In this document: positions 1-5,118 of the stretch, one piece after another
Layout of the letters: every line of letters begins with the position of its first letter
How positions within the stretch are numbered: position 1 is the first letter of the stretch
Assembly: GCA_028817775.1 (NCBI GenBank)
Contig: JAPPOW010000080.1
Coordinates: forward strand, 1 to 5,148
DNA length: 5,148 bases
Reading direction: 5' to 3'
Source: Candidatus Melainabacteria bacterium
Lineage (GTDB): Bacteria; Cyanobacteriota; Vampirovibrionia; LMEP-6097
Made by a program: the position numbers and the translations under genes
The notes under the pieces: model-generated
The model's database searches: none
Told to the model about the DNA's origin: nothing
The model's input: only the letters and a program-made list of their open reading frames with translations

Positions 1-1325
1 GATATTGCTATACCACCATTATTACTCACATCAGCTGAGATTCTTTGTGATTGGGTAATTGTTTTTTTACCTTCACCTTTGACTTTTATTGTTTCACTAA
101 AACTAATTTTGGATGATTTTTTAAAATCAGTACTATCAAACACCGCATTGGAGAGAAGACCATTAACACTACTGCTACTAGCATCAATCTCTGCTGTCAG
201 AGTGAATTCTGAGCTTTCTAATAACTGTTTCTTTTTTGGTGCATTGCTGGTGTTTTGATTGAAATCAATATCAGTTGTGCTCAACTCAGCATTAAAAAGA
301 CTTAAACCAATAGGATTAAGTTTGTATCTAAAGCTGTCATTGAGTACTATGTCATTGTCAACCTCTAAATCAATATCTTCTTCAAAATGTTCCTTAAGAT
401 CAACAGAGAAGACTAGATTTTGTATCTCTTCAAAGTAGCGTGATCTATCATTAGTGCCGTTTGAATGATAATCTGTTACTAAATAATTAGTTAGCTCCGG
501 ATCACTAGAATTACCACTAGGATTTTCTACTGTCCAACTAAAACTTTTTTGGATATTTCCATTTGTTACAGCTACAAATTTATCTTTTTCGTTTTGTACT
601 CTTCTTTTGATTTTTAGATTACTTATTACCGGATCAAGTTTTTGTAGGAAGAGTGCACCGTTGTTGACCTTGCTAATTAAATCTGGATCGTGAGTTACTC
701 TCAAGACAAGTTCTTTGGGATCAATAGAAACACTACTTATATCAGTTGTTGAATCTTCAAAGACTTCTAAGTAAAGAGCTTTGCGGACAATACTTGGGTC
801 ACCATTGGCATCACCACCTCCGCCGCCGCCATTGCCGCCACCGTTACCACCTCCGCCGCCGCCAGAGTTTGCGCTGCCGCGGGCTACGATGATTTTGGAT
901 TTTTGTGCTAGTGGTGGGTCGTCTTCAACCTTAGTGCTGGTAAGTAAGTATTGGAAAATTACTTCGGTTTGATTTTTGTTAAGAGTTCGAGATTGGGTAG
1001 TAGAGAATTTTACTGGTATTTGTTCTGTATCTTCGTCTATTACGACATCTTGTTCTGGATCTAATTCAAAAGTCCCCACCAGGGCTGTACCATTGACTCT
1101 ATTAAAATAGGCCCTAAGTCTGTCAAAGTCAAAACCAGTTGGTGATTTTAAGTTAAAAGTTGCGCTTACTTCTACTGCATCTCCGACTCGAGGTCTAGTT
1201 GGGTCGGTACTAAGTCTAAGCTTTCTAATTTTGTGATCAGCAGTACTAATAGTTTCTACTGCTGCTACAGGAGTAATAAACAGTAAGAGGCTTAAAAGAT
1301 ATAGAAACTTAGTCTTATGTGGCAT
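1..1325 (-). CDS. Secreted, beta-rich protein with poly-Gly linker (3' end beyond window)
   Basis: The frame is open from the ATG at 1325 to the window edge: 441 codons plus two bases, no stop, so the C-terminus is missing. Residues 1-22 form a clear Sec signal peptide: basic start (MPHKTK), hydrophobic core around residues 7-17, and a V-A-A site predicting cleavage after Ala22. Residues about 30-150 alternate polar and hydrophobic residues and begin with a P-R-V-G-D-A-V-E-V stretch, as in extracellular Ig-like/CARDB-type beta domains; that is a resemblance, not an assignment. Residues 155-171 are only Gly and Asn, a flexible linker. Residues from 176 are again beta-like and rich in Asp, Asn, Ser and Thr. 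I see no Cys, transmembrane helix or catalytic motif. A cell-surface or exported structural/adhesive role is an inference. An in-frame ATG seven codons upstream (1346) is less likely because it lies upstream of the -10 box. Confidence 0.85.
   Translation of the reverse strand, partial: MPHKTKFLYLLSLLLFITPVAAVETISTADHKIRKLRLSTDPTRPRVGDAVEVSATFNLKSPTGFDFDRLRAYFNRVNGTALVGTFELDPEQDVVIDEDTEQIPVKFSTTQSRTLNKNQTEVIFQYLLTSTKVEDDPPLAQKSKIIVARGSANSGGGGGGNGGGNGGGGGGDANGDPSIVRKALYLEVFEDSTTDISSVSIDPKELVLRVTHDPDLISKVNNGALFLQKLDPVISNLKIKRRVQNEKDKFVAVTNGNIQKSFSWTVENPSGNSSDPELTNYLVTDYHSNGTNDRSRYFEEIQNLVFSVDLKEHFEEDIDLEVDNDIVLNDSFRYKLNPIGLSLFNAELSTTDIDFNQNTSNAPKKKQLLESSEFTLTAEIDASSSSVNGLLSNAVFDSTDFKKSSKISFSETIKVKGEGKKTITQSQRISADVSNNGGIAI
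813..863 (-). repeat. 18-bp direct repeat encoding the Gly/Asn linker
   Basis: Two perfect 18-bp copies (plus strand 813-830 and 846-863, accacctccgccgccgcc) lie 33 bp apart inside the secreted-protein gene. On the minus strand each encodes six glycines; the 15 bp between them encode N-G-G-G-N. GGC codons make this a small GC-rich island in an AT-rich gene. The unit probably arose by slippage or short duplication, and its length may vary between strains. Confidence 0.85.
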
Positions 1326-1330
1326 GCCAC
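1319..1330. promoter_or_regulatory. 12-bp perfect palindrome over a start codon (possible operator)
   Basis: GTGGCATGCCAC is a perfect inverted repeat. It lies between the expected -35 and -10 positions of the tlyA promoter and covers the ATG (1325-1323) and predicted start point of the divergent gene. A dimeric repressor bound here could affect both genes. About one 12-bp palindrome is expected by chance in 5 kb, so position is the only argument for function. Confidence 0.25.
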
Positions 1331-1334
1331 TAAG

Positions 1335-1363
1335 ATTATAATACATATATGGCAAAGTCTAAA
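1335..1363 (-). promoter_or_regulatory. Promoter of the secreted-protein gene
   Basis: On the minus strand a consensus -10 box TATAAT (1340 to 1335) follows a candidate -35 box TTTAGA (1363 to 1358, 4 of 6 consensus bases) with an ideal 17-bp spacer. The -35 box lies inside the start of tlyA. The start point would fall near 1328, leaving only 2-3 bases before the ATG at 1325, with no Shine-Dalgarno site. The -10 box overlaps that of tlyA on the other strand. Confidence 0.55.
1337..1342 (+). promoter_or_regulatory. -10 box of the tlyA-nadK(-orf3) promoter
   Basis: A perfect TATAAT stands six bases before the tlyA ATG, so transcription should start at or next to the A of the start codon, giving a leaderless mRNA. 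No good -35 box is visible (CTTATG at 1314-1319 matches only 2 of 6), so the promoter may need an activator or be modest in strength. A 12-bp palindrome (1319-1330) lies just upstream. Confidence 0.5.
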
Positions 1364-2113
1364 ATCAGACTGGATAAGCTATTGCTGGATTTGGGCTATT
1401 TTGATAGTCGTGCTAAAGCTCAGACCTGCATTATGATGAATGGTGTCAAAATCGGCGGCAAAGTTTTAAACAAAGCCGGTGAGCAGATTGATGAAAGCGC
1501 TTTTTATCAGGACTTTGAAGCTAATCCAGAGCATATTGAGCTTGCAGATAAATTATTGCCTTATGTAAGTCGCGGCGCTTTTAAACTCAAAGCAGCTCAT
1601 GAAAATTTTGACTTAGATTTCAAAGATAAATTTGTCTTGGATATTGGTGCTTCGACTGGTGGCTTCACTGACTATGCTTTGCAAAACGGAGCTAAGCAAG
1701 TGATTGCTCTTGATGTTGGTAAGGGGCAGCTGCATTATAAATTGCGTGAAGACCCGAGGGTGATTAATTTGGAAGGAACCAATTTTAGAGATTGGCAAGC
1801 TATTGAAACAAAACCAGATTTAATTACCATAGATGTTAGTTTTATTTCTTTAATCACAATTTTGGATCGTATTAAAGAATTGTATGGAGTAGATATGAAA
1901 GTAATAGCTTTACTTAAACCTCAGTTTGAAGCAGGCAAGACAATTATGGACAAATGCAAGGGGGTGATTAGGGATGAAAAAATTAGAACAGAAGTTTTTA
2001 GTCAAACTAAAGAAAAAATCCAAGCTTTAGGCTATCAAATCAAGTCAGAGCTTGAATCTCCAGTCAAAGGAGCCAAGGGCAATATAGAATATTTGCTAGA
2101 GTTAGTATTATGA
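1349..2113 (+). CDS. tlyA: TlyA-family rRNA 2'-O-methyltransferase
   Basis: TlyA uses S-adenosylmethionine to methylate the 2'-O of a cytidine in 23S rRNA (C1920, E. coli numbering), and in some species also 16S C1409, at the subunit interface; it acts in the cytoplasm. Residues 5-65 form the S4 RNA-binding domain (RLDKLLLDLGYFDSRAKA and following). Residues about 70-254 form the FtsJ-like Rossmann methyltransferase: YVSRGAFKL (72-80), SAM-binding DIGASTGGFTDYAL (98-111), ALDVGKGQL (120-128), IDVSFISL (161-168), LLKPQFEAG (188-196) and GNIEYLL (234-240). By motif position, Lys79, Asp162, Lys190 and Glu237 match the K-D-K-E catalytic set described for Mycobacterium TlyA. At 254 aa with no N-terminal extension it looks like type I, which methylates 23S only (inference). 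The start fits the family and a -10 box six bases upstream. The 3' end overlaps nadK as ATGA. Confidence 0.95.
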   Translation: MAKSKIRLDKLLLDLGYFDSRAKAQTCIMMNGVKIGGKVLNKAGEQIDESAFYQDFEANPEHIELADKLLPYVSRGAFKLKAAHENFDLDFKDKFVLDIGASTGGFTDYALQNGAKQVIALDVGKGQLHYKLREDPRVINLEGTNFRDWQAIETKPDLITIDVSFISLITILDRIKELYGVDMKVIALLKPQFEAGKTIMDKCKGVIRDEKIRTEVFSQTKEKIQALGYQIKSELESPVKGAKGNIEYLLELVL

Positions 2114-2940
2114 GCAAGGTTGCGATTTTTTATAATCCACTTAAGGAGCAAGCACCAGTTTTTGCAGCTAAATTGGCTGATGAATTAGAGCAGCTTGAAA
2201 TTGATTCTGAAATCATAGAAGAAAAATCTAGCAATGCTAGTTTAAGTAAAGAAATTTCTCTAGCTTTGGTTATGGGTGGCGATGGCACCTTTCTTTCAGC
2301 ATCGAAGCATGTAATAGAACATGGGGTGCCAATACTAGGAATTAATTTTGGTCACCTTGGTTTTTTGTCTGAATACGGTAATATTGAAGCTAAAGAATTA
2401 GCTCAAGCGATTGCTGATCAAGACTATATGGTTCAAGAACGAACTTTACTTGAAGCCCAACTGCCTAGTCTTGGCAAAAAATTAATCGCTCTCAATGAAA
2501 TAGTGGTTAGCCGTAATCCTAAGTCTAATTTATTGTTAACTGACCTCTATATCGATGATGATTTATTGCATTCATATAGGTCAGATGGCATTATTATCAG
2601 CACTCCGACAGGTTCTACTGCTTATGCGCTTAGTGCTGGCGGGGCGGTGATGGATCCTAATATTAGAGCTTTTGAGATTGTGCCGATTGCAGCCCACTCC
2701 CTAGCTAGTCGTCCGCATGTAATTTCTGATGAGCAGTCAATAGTACTTGAAAGTAGAGACAATAAAGCCAGTTTCTTTATTCAAGCAGATGGTCAGGATT
2801 TGATTGAATTAGAGCCTGGCTCCAAAATTATTTTTGCTAAATCTGAGCATAGACTTAAATTAGCGAAGCTTAATCGCTCATATCGCAGCTTCTACAGTAT
2901 CCTAAGAGATAAGATGAAGTGGGGCTCGATACAGAATTAA
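2110..2940 (+). CDS. nadK: NAD kinase (ATP/polyphosphate-dependent)
   Basis: NAD kinase phosphorylates NAD+ to NADP+ and is the only known route to NADP(H), so it is normally essential; it is a cytoplasmic oligomer. The 276 aa are within the usual range (about 260-310). Landmarks: N-terminal nucleotide-fold strand VAIFYNP (4-10); GGDGT (56-60) with catalytic Asp57; GINFGHLGFL (77-86); the conserved Asn-Glu pair (129-130); the NAD-binding YRSDGIIISTPTGSTAYALS (156-175) followed by AGG; HSLASRPHV (196-204); QADG (225-228); and the conserved C-terminal FYSILRDKMKWG (261-272). All hallmark residues are present. The start codon overlaps the tlyA stop by four bases (ATGA at 2110-2113) and has no strong Shine-Dalgarno site, so translation is probably coupled to tlyA. 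The stop lies three bases before the inverted repeat at 2944. Confidence 0.97.
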   Translation: MSKVAIFYNPLKEQAPVFAAKLADELEQLEIDSEIIEEKSSNASLSKEISLALVMGGDGTFLSASKHVIEHGVPILGINFGHLGFLSEYGNIEAKELAQAIADQDYMVQERTLLEAQLPSLGKKLIALNEIVVSRNPKSNLLLTDLYIDDDLLHSYRSDGIIISTPTGSTAYALSAGGAVMDPNIRAFEIVPIAAHSLASRPHVISDEQSIVLESRDNKASFFIQADGQDLIELEPGSKIIFAKSEHRLKLAKLNRSYRSFYSILRDKMKWGSIQN

Positions 2941-2943
2941 ACC

Positions 2944-3028
2944 ACTGTCATCCTGAGGAACACCGAAGGTGTGACGTCAGGATCCAGTTGGCGTCATGGA
3001 GATCCTTCACTTCGTTCAGGATGACAGT
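2944..3028. repeat. 85-bp REP/MITE-like palindromic repeat
   Basis: Perfect 13-bp terminal inverted repeats (actgtcatcctga at 2944-2956; tcaggatgacagt at 3016-3028) bound an imperfect palindrome. Inside are a small hairpin ACACC-GAA-GGTGT (2960-2972), a TGACG/CGTCA pair (2972-2976 with 2992-2996), and GGATC-like blocks common to both arms. From memory, GTCATCCTGA...TCAGGATGACA elements occur as dispersed copies in varied bacterial genomes and give spurious peptides containing F-V-Q-D-D, as happens here at 2996-3028. No transposase is present; if mobile, it would move in trans. It fills almost the whole 88-bp nadK-orf3 gap. Copy number cannot be judged from this window. Confidence 0.85.
3018..3021 (+). 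promoter_or_regulatory. Ribosome-binding site of orf3, inside the repeat arm
   Basis: AGGA lies seven bases before the ATG at 3029 and is the only plausible Shine-Dalgarno site for orf3. It sits in the right terminal arm of the inverted repeat and would pair with TCCT (2951-2954) of the left arm, so folding of the repeat in mRNA would hide it. It supports 3029 over the upstream ATG at 2996. Confidence 0.5.
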
Positions 3029-3748
3029 ATGAATAATTTAGAATTTGAAATTGGCAAATATATAGAAGAAATCAAAGGCATTGATGATGTGCTTTTTGAT
3101 CCTAGATCCTGGTCACCAGATGATTTACGTGAGGCTTGTAATAATTTAGAGTTCTTGATTAGCAAGGGTGACTTTAGCAAAAGACCAGGCTTTGAATTTG
3201 AATTTATTGTCTTACAGTATTTATTCAGACGTTTCTTTTTTGTCTCTCACCAAACCGGTTTGTACAACCCGCAACGTAAGCTTTGGTCAACACTAGCGCA
3301 AATCAAAAAAGTAACCATCAAAGACCATAAAATTTGGTCAAAGTCTAAACGCGAGCATACTCGGATTTCTAATTTTAAGCTAGAGGATCATCGCGGTAAT
3401 TTCATTAAAGCAAGAGTGGTGCATCCAGGTTCTCAATTAGATATGCCAGCTTTTGGATCCTTGTTACGCGGGGTATCTGCTAAATGTCTTGGTTTGTTTT
3501 ACTTTACTGAACAAGAATTAGACCCTAAATTACTAGAAAAAATCCAGTGTAAGACTAATGCCAAGGACCCATTTGATAGGTTCAAAGCACCGATAAACCA
3601 AGCTAGTTTGAATATAATTCGCTATCACTTAGCTGGTGATAAATATGGTTTCAAACATATTTATCCTGATCTCAATAAAGATATAGTTAGCTATATGGAC
3701 TTTGCTAATAAAACAACTAGCGAAGAGATGGCTCTTGCATCAAGTTAG
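3029..3748 (+). CDS. Hypothetical protein, 239 aa (orf3)
   Basis: I do not recognise this family. The frame also has an ATG at 2996, but those 11 extra residues are a translation of the inverted repeat; the ATG at 3029 directly follows the repeat and has AGGA seven bases upstream, so I prefer it. The protein looks soluble and globular, with no signal peptide or membrane helix. The N-terminus is acidic (residues 1-40). A GFEFEFIVLQYLFRRFFF stretch (54-71) suggests a buried helix. Lys/Arg-rich 92-119 (KKVTIKDHKIWSKSKREH and on) could touch nucleic acid, and LGLFYFT (154-160) looks like a core strand. Residues 164-200 are probably helical. There is one Cys at 152 and one at 174. Codon use and composition resemble tlyA-nadK. 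It follows nadK on the same strand with no visible promoter, so it is probably the third gene of that operon. Confidence 0.75.
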   Translation: MNNLEFEIGKYIEEIKGIDDVLFDPRSWSPDDLREACNNLEFLISKGDFSKRPGFEFEFIVLQYLFRRFFFVSHQTGLYNPQRKLWSTLAQIKKVTIKDHKIWSKSKREHTRISNFKLEDHRGNFIKARVVHPGSQLDMPAFGSLLRGVSAKCLGLFYFTEQELDPKLLEKIQCKTNAKDPFDRFKAPINQASLNIIRYHLAGDKYGFKHIYPDLNKDIVSYMDFANKTTSEEMALASS

Positions 3749-4836
3749 AACAGATCGGTTGGTATATCCAAGCTATGAGTTAATGCAGTTGGTTCTGCAG
3801 AAAGGTGTTGACTAAGAAGTCTTTCACTAACTTCAGGTTCTTTTCTTTCAACTACAGATGTCCAGCTTTGTTGTCCTCTAGTAGTCGTTCTCAAGTCTTC
3901 CCGTATTCTTGCTCTTCTACCAGGAACGACTTTAGTATGTCTTTGAGTTCTTACTGTGCCATCATTAAACTCAGCTTTTTTGTCTAAGGTTTTTCTTTCA
4001 CCTCGTTTTGCTCTATGAGTGATAGGTCTTACTATAGAACGAGGTTTATGTGCTTGTCTTTTGCGGAAACGGCTATTTTGTCTTTTGACTTTAGGTGCTT
4101 GTTCAGGAGGCTTGTTTAGGTATTGAACAGGAACATTGATGATCCCTTGCTCTACTAGTTTAAGCATAGCTTTGTAACCTTCTAATTGTTGTTTAGGACC
4201 TGTTATTCCTTTGAGGGCAAAAGCATTTGCTGATACCAGTAATCTCTCGTTTGTAAGTTCTTCGTCACTTAATCTTCTTGATCTTCTTGCAAATCTTAGT
4301 TCATCAAGAACTCTATTGATTTCTGAACTTAGTTTAGCTTTGACATTTCTTCTAGTCAGTGGGCGTATTGCACCAGCTTTGGTTAGAGCAGTGAGCTCTT
4401 GTCTTTGAGTTTTGCTAAATTCACCATTTTCTTCAAAGTGATTTAGCAAACCAGCAAAAGCTTCAGCAGCATCGGGGTGTTCTTTGAGTGCTTCAGCGAA
4501 TTGAAAATCAGCGAATTTTGCCACTTGTAATGGTTTTTGGTATTTAGCTTCAACTCCATACTTTCTTAAAATGCGTGCAGTGTCCGTTTCTAGCTCTGCA
4601 GAAACTTTTCTGGCTTTGGCACGCCCGGGAGTTCTAAGTTTAGGTTCAGGGCTGCTTAGTAGTTCAGGATCATTATTTGATCTTGCAGAATTCCTTCTTG
4701 TAATAGCCGCATCAGGTACGCTCATTCTACTCTTATCAGTTTCTAGTTTTAGAGCAGGAGTTGATAAAGCCTCTAGTTGTTTTGGGGGCTCTTGTATTGC
4801 TGTTGCATGTCTATACACAGAATTGAAAATTGTCAT
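3745..4836 (-). CDS. Hypothetical Arg/Lys-rich, cysteine-free protein, 363 aa
   Basis: I do not recognise this protein. Residues 1-80 look disordered and rich in Pro, Ser, Thr and charge. Residues about 81-236 look alpha-helical (TARILRKYGV, FAEALKEHPDAAEAFAGLLNH, SEINRVLDELRFARR, GYKAMLKLVEQ). Residues 249-320 hold about 26 Lys/Arg against 6 Asp/Glu and look like a disordered basic tail. The last 40 residues are more acidic. It has no Cys, one Trp (325), no signal peptide and no membrane helix. A nucleic-acid- or ribosome-binding role, or an exported effector, are both only guesses. An extended -10 box seven bases before the ATG supports this start and a leaderless mRNA. The long frame, with longer-than-chance length and a matching promoter, favours it over the antisense frames. 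Its TAA overlaps the TAG of orf3. Confidence 0.75.
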   Translation of the reverse strand: MTIFNSVYRHATAIQEPPKQLEALSTPALKLETDKSRMSVPDAAITRRNSARSNNDPELLSSPEPKLRTPGRAKARKVSAELETDTARILRKYGVEAKYQKPLQVAKFADFQFAEALKEHPDAAEAFAGLLNHFEENGEFSKTQRQELTALTKAGAIRPLTRRNVKAKLSSEINRVLDELRFARRSRRLSDEELTNERLLVSANAFALKGITGPKQQLEGYKAMLKLVEQGIINVPVQYLNKPPEQAPKVKRQNSRFRKRQAHKPRSIVRPITHRAKRGERKTLDKKAEFNDGTVRTQRHTKVVPGRRARIREDLRTTTRGQQSWTSVVERKEPEVSERLLSQHLSAEPTALTHSLDIPTDLF

Positions 4837-4843
4837 TCTTATG

Positions 4844-4852
4844 ATAATAACA
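4844..4852 (-). promoter_or_regulatory. Extended -10 promoter of the basic-protein gene
   Basis: On the minus strand TGTTATTAT (4852 to 4844) matches the extended -10 pattern TGnTATNNT; such promoters do not need a good -35 box, and none is seen. Seven bases separate it from the ATG at 4836, so transcription should begin at or one base before the start codon. No Shine-Dalgarno site is present. Confidence 0.5.
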
Positions 4853-4900
4853 TGCGTTTATCTGGTACCCAGGTTATAAATAATTCTTTTAAGATTTGGG

Positions 4901-4906
4901 TATAAT
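4901..4906 (+). promoter_or_regulatory. -10 box for the right-end peptide/RNA transcript
   Basis: A perfect TATAAT stands six bases before the ATG at 4913, the same spacing as tlyA. No convincing -35 box is present 16-18 bp upstream. The expected start point is about 4912-4914, so the transcript would begin with the peptide start codon and run into the structured RNA at 4989-5118. A short interrupted palindrome CTGG-TAC-CCAG (4862-4872) lies midway between this box and the divergent promoter. Confidence 0.45.
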
Positions 4907-4912
4907 TAAGCC

Positions 4913-4993
4913 ATGCTTTCGTCCTTTGTGAAAGGTTTTGTTTTTGGCTTTATGGCGCTTGTACTGATGCTAAAGCTTGCCGACCGAGATTAG
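4913..4993 (+). CDS. Possible leaderless 26-aa hydrophobic peptide
   Basis: ATG at 4913 opens a 26-codon frame ending in TAG (4991-4993). The peptide starts MLSSFVKGF, has a hydrophobic centre (FVFGFMALVLML, residues 9-20) long enough for most of a membrane helix, and ends KLADRD. It has no Shine-Dalgarno site, but a perfect -10 box stands six bases upstream. It overlaps the first bases of the folded RNA. It could be a small membrane protein, a type I toxin-like peptide, a leader peptide, or simply the 5' part of a non-coding RNA. The frame is short enough to arise by chance. Confidence 0.3.
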   Translation: MLSSFVKGFVFGFMALVLMLKLADRD

Positions 4994-5118
4994 AGCTGCA
5001 TCTGACGCCCAATAGCGGTGTTATTTGAGTCCTCATTGGCACTTGCCAACTTCGGACACGGACACGCCTGTCCCAGGCTTCAAATGCCTTGCTCTTGGAC
5101 CCCAGCTACTACTCTAAT
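4989..5118 (+). ncRNA. Structured RNA candidate (6S-like or mRNA leader)
   Basis: A rod-like fold can be drawn by eye. The closing stem is ATTAGAG (4989-4995) with CTCTAAT (5112-5118), extended by CTG/CAG (4996-4998 with 5103-5105). Next, CCAATAGC (5009-5016) pairs with GCTCTTGG (5091-5098) with one mismatch, then ATTTGA (5023-5028) with TCAAAT (5080-5085). Inside lie GTCC/GGAC (5029-5032 with 5054-5057) capped by the hairpin TTGGC-ACTT-GCCAA (5036-5049), and a 3'-side hairpin GCCTG-TCC-CAGGC (5066-5078). A long closing stem, large internal loops and a small 3'-side hairpin resemble 6S RNA, the regulator of sigma70 RNA polymerase, but I cannot match a consensus. The transcript from 4912 would be about 210 nt. 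No U-tract terminator follows before the edge, so a leader for a gene further right is equally possible. Confidence 0.45.

Noticed and set aside
781..972. Plus-strand 63-aa proline-rich frame
   Set aside because: It is the antisense of the Gly-rich linker of the secreted protein; the minus frame continues for 441 codons with a signal peptide.
1613..1798. Minus-strand frame inside tlyA
   Set aside because: It lies wholly opposite the conserved TlyA motifs and has no supporting signals.
1349..2113. Haemolysin label for TlyA
   Set aside because: The S4 plus FtsJ domains and the K-D-K-E set identify an rRNA methyltransferase; the haemolysin name is historical for this family and nothing here suggests a pore former.
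2944..3028. Intrinsic terminator after nadK
   Set aside because: The palindrome could fold as a hairpin, but no T-run follows the right arm and a start codon follows at once; it is better explained as a dispersed repeat.
3029..3748. PD-(D/E)XK nuclease fold for orf3
   Set aside because: Acidic and lysine residues near short strands suggested it, but no D-x(n)-E-x-K arrangement can be placed with confidence.
4571..4879. Plus-strand 102-aa hydrophobic Leu/Ser-rich frame, with similar frames at 3805-3987 and 4211-4408
   Set aside because: Leu/Ser-rich antisense frames are expected opposite an Arg/Glu/Lys-rich gene; no ribosome-binding site or promoter supports them, while the minus frame is longer and has a matching promoter.
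5074..5090. tRNA/tmRNA-like T-arm, AGGC-TTCAAAT-GCCT
   Set aside because: The loop fits a T-loop, but the stem has only four pairs and no acceptor stem, D-arm, anticodon arm or CCA end can be placed around it.
4990..5105. Open minus-strand frame of about 50 codons across the RNA candidate
   Set aside because: It has no ATG at a sensible place and no ribosome-binding site, and the region's stems are better explained as RNA structure.
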